From assembly GCA_025655595.1 (NCBI GenBank), contig JAHXIO010000008.1:32830-96829 (forward strand): a stretch of 64,000 bases of DNA, written 5' to 3'. A program made the translations under genes and the position numbers. The notes below the pieces were generated by a model. The model was not told the origin of the DNA. It worked only from the letters and a program-made list of their open reading frames with translations, and did no database searches. Of this stretch, positions 63,629 to 64,000 are shown piece after piece (position 1 is the stretch's first letter; the number at the start of each line of letters is the position of its first letter). Source of the DNA: Candidatus Thiodiazotropha sp. (ex Monitilora ramsayi) (GTDB lineage Bacteria > Pseudomonadota > Gammaproteobacteria > Chromatiales > Chromatiaceae).

Positions 63629-64000
63629 TTAGCTTTTTCCTCCGAGCCGGGCAACTGCCGCGTCGATACTCTTGTTCAGTTTATTTATAGATTTCTCCAT
63701 GGCGGCGGCTACGACGGGTTCCATCATGGGCATCATCATCTCGAAGTTCATGCGGGAGATCACCACGGTGCCGTCGCTCTTACCATACACGGAGACACCG
63801 CAGGGCATCATGGCGGATACATAACGGGTCTCATCCTTGGCGAGAAGGGGTACGGCATTTTTGCCGCTGGTCAGTTTGAAGATCACCAGGCCGCCCGGCA
63901 CATCGACGCCTTTTTTGGCCAGTCGCTTGCCGAGATCGATCTCTGCGATCAGTTTCCAGCCATCATCTTTCAGCTGTTGGCGCAGGGTGTCCAGTGTGGC
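63629..64000 (-). CDS. DUF302-domain protein (5' end beyond the window)
   Basis: 124 C-terminal residues are visible; the frame is open to base 64000, so the start lies outside. The DUF302 core is recognisable in GVDVPGGLVIFKLTSGKNAV, YVSAMMPCGVSVYGKSDGTV and ISRMNFEMMMPMMEPVVAAA. Family members are small proteins, often exported, of unknown function, seen in sulfur-oxidising and other environmental bacteria. The usual signal peptide would be upstream of the window edge. Confidence 0.85.
   Translation of the reverse strand, partial: ATLDTLRQQLKDDGWKLIAEIDLGKRLAKKGVDVPGGLVIFKLTSGKNAVPLLAKDETRYVSAMMPCGVSVYGKSDGTVVISRMNFEMMMPMMEPVVAAAMEKSINKLNKSIDAAVARLGGKS

Overview
The window reads as chromosome of a gammaproteobacterium. 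Two conserved gammaproteobacterial blocks anchor it: glyA-nrdR-ribD-ribE-ribBA-ribH-nusB-thiL-pgpA (about 7.4-16.3 kb) and recA-recX-alaS-lysC-csrA-tRNA-Ser-tRNA-Arg (about 28.3-35.4 kb). The many palindromic repeats, the SCO1, cytochrome c and PEP-CTERM-type chain-length proteins and the mixed base composition would suit a free-living or symbiotic environmental lineage; that placement is inference.

Region by region. 1-5.4 kb: end of an exopolyphosphatase, SCO1, a periplasmic unknown, parE, xseB and ispA. A 263-bp nested palindromic element (5399-5661) follows ispA. 5.9-16.3 kb: folE2, an aspartic protease, and the riboflavin/thiamine block, broken in two places by opposite-strand genes (psiE-like, spondin-domain). 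16.4-21.5 kb: a Wzz/GumC-type protein, an unknown, rhlE and a YaiI-family gene. 21.5-28.4 kb: an AT-richer accessory stretch (chemoreceptor, DUF6316-like protein, a dienelactone-hydrolase-like protein lacking all three catalytic residues, a WD40-cytochrome c fusion). It is marked by two decayed copies of the tRNA-Arg 3' end, as expected of two old elements stacked at that tRNA. 28.3-35.4 kb: the tRNA/csrA/lysC/alaS/recA core. 35.7-41 kb: MFS exporter with divergent LysR regulator, LpxR-like deacylase, SIMPL protein, thpR, pncC.

41.0-48.6 kb is the most unusual region: a compact minus-strand cluster of phosphoryl-transfer proteins. It holds an amphi-Trp protein, a calcineurin-like phosphatase, a histidine phosphatase, a SixA-Nudix fusion, an HprK-related kinase, an ATP-grasp enzyme, a PhoU-like/APH-kinase fusion and a Nudix hydrolase. 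Amphi-Trp, HprK-related kinase B and this ATP-grasp are the hallmark trio of the poorly understood 'GAK' system. The gene set suggests synthesis and turnover of an unidentified phosphorylated small molecule. Next to it lie dgkA and, divergently, a PlcP/LpxH-like phosphoesterase and a GT4 glycosyltransferase with a possible Pho box, resembling the phosphate-starvation lipid-remodelling pair plcP-agt.

51-63 kb is a defence and mobile zone. It starts with an HTH-nucleotidyltransferase/HEPN toxin-antitoxin pair bracketed by duplicated segments. An array of exact 21-bp periodicity and a remnant of a type I restriction subunit follow. A tightly overlapping six-gene operon closes the zone: hsdM, hsdS, hsdR, a YgjP-type metallopeptidase, a GIY-YIG/RAMA protein and a fused nucleotidyltransferase-HEPN protein. 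The window ends inside a DUF302 gene. Two palindromic REP-like families are scattered from 33 kb to the end and have supplied the C-terminal codons of at least two genes.
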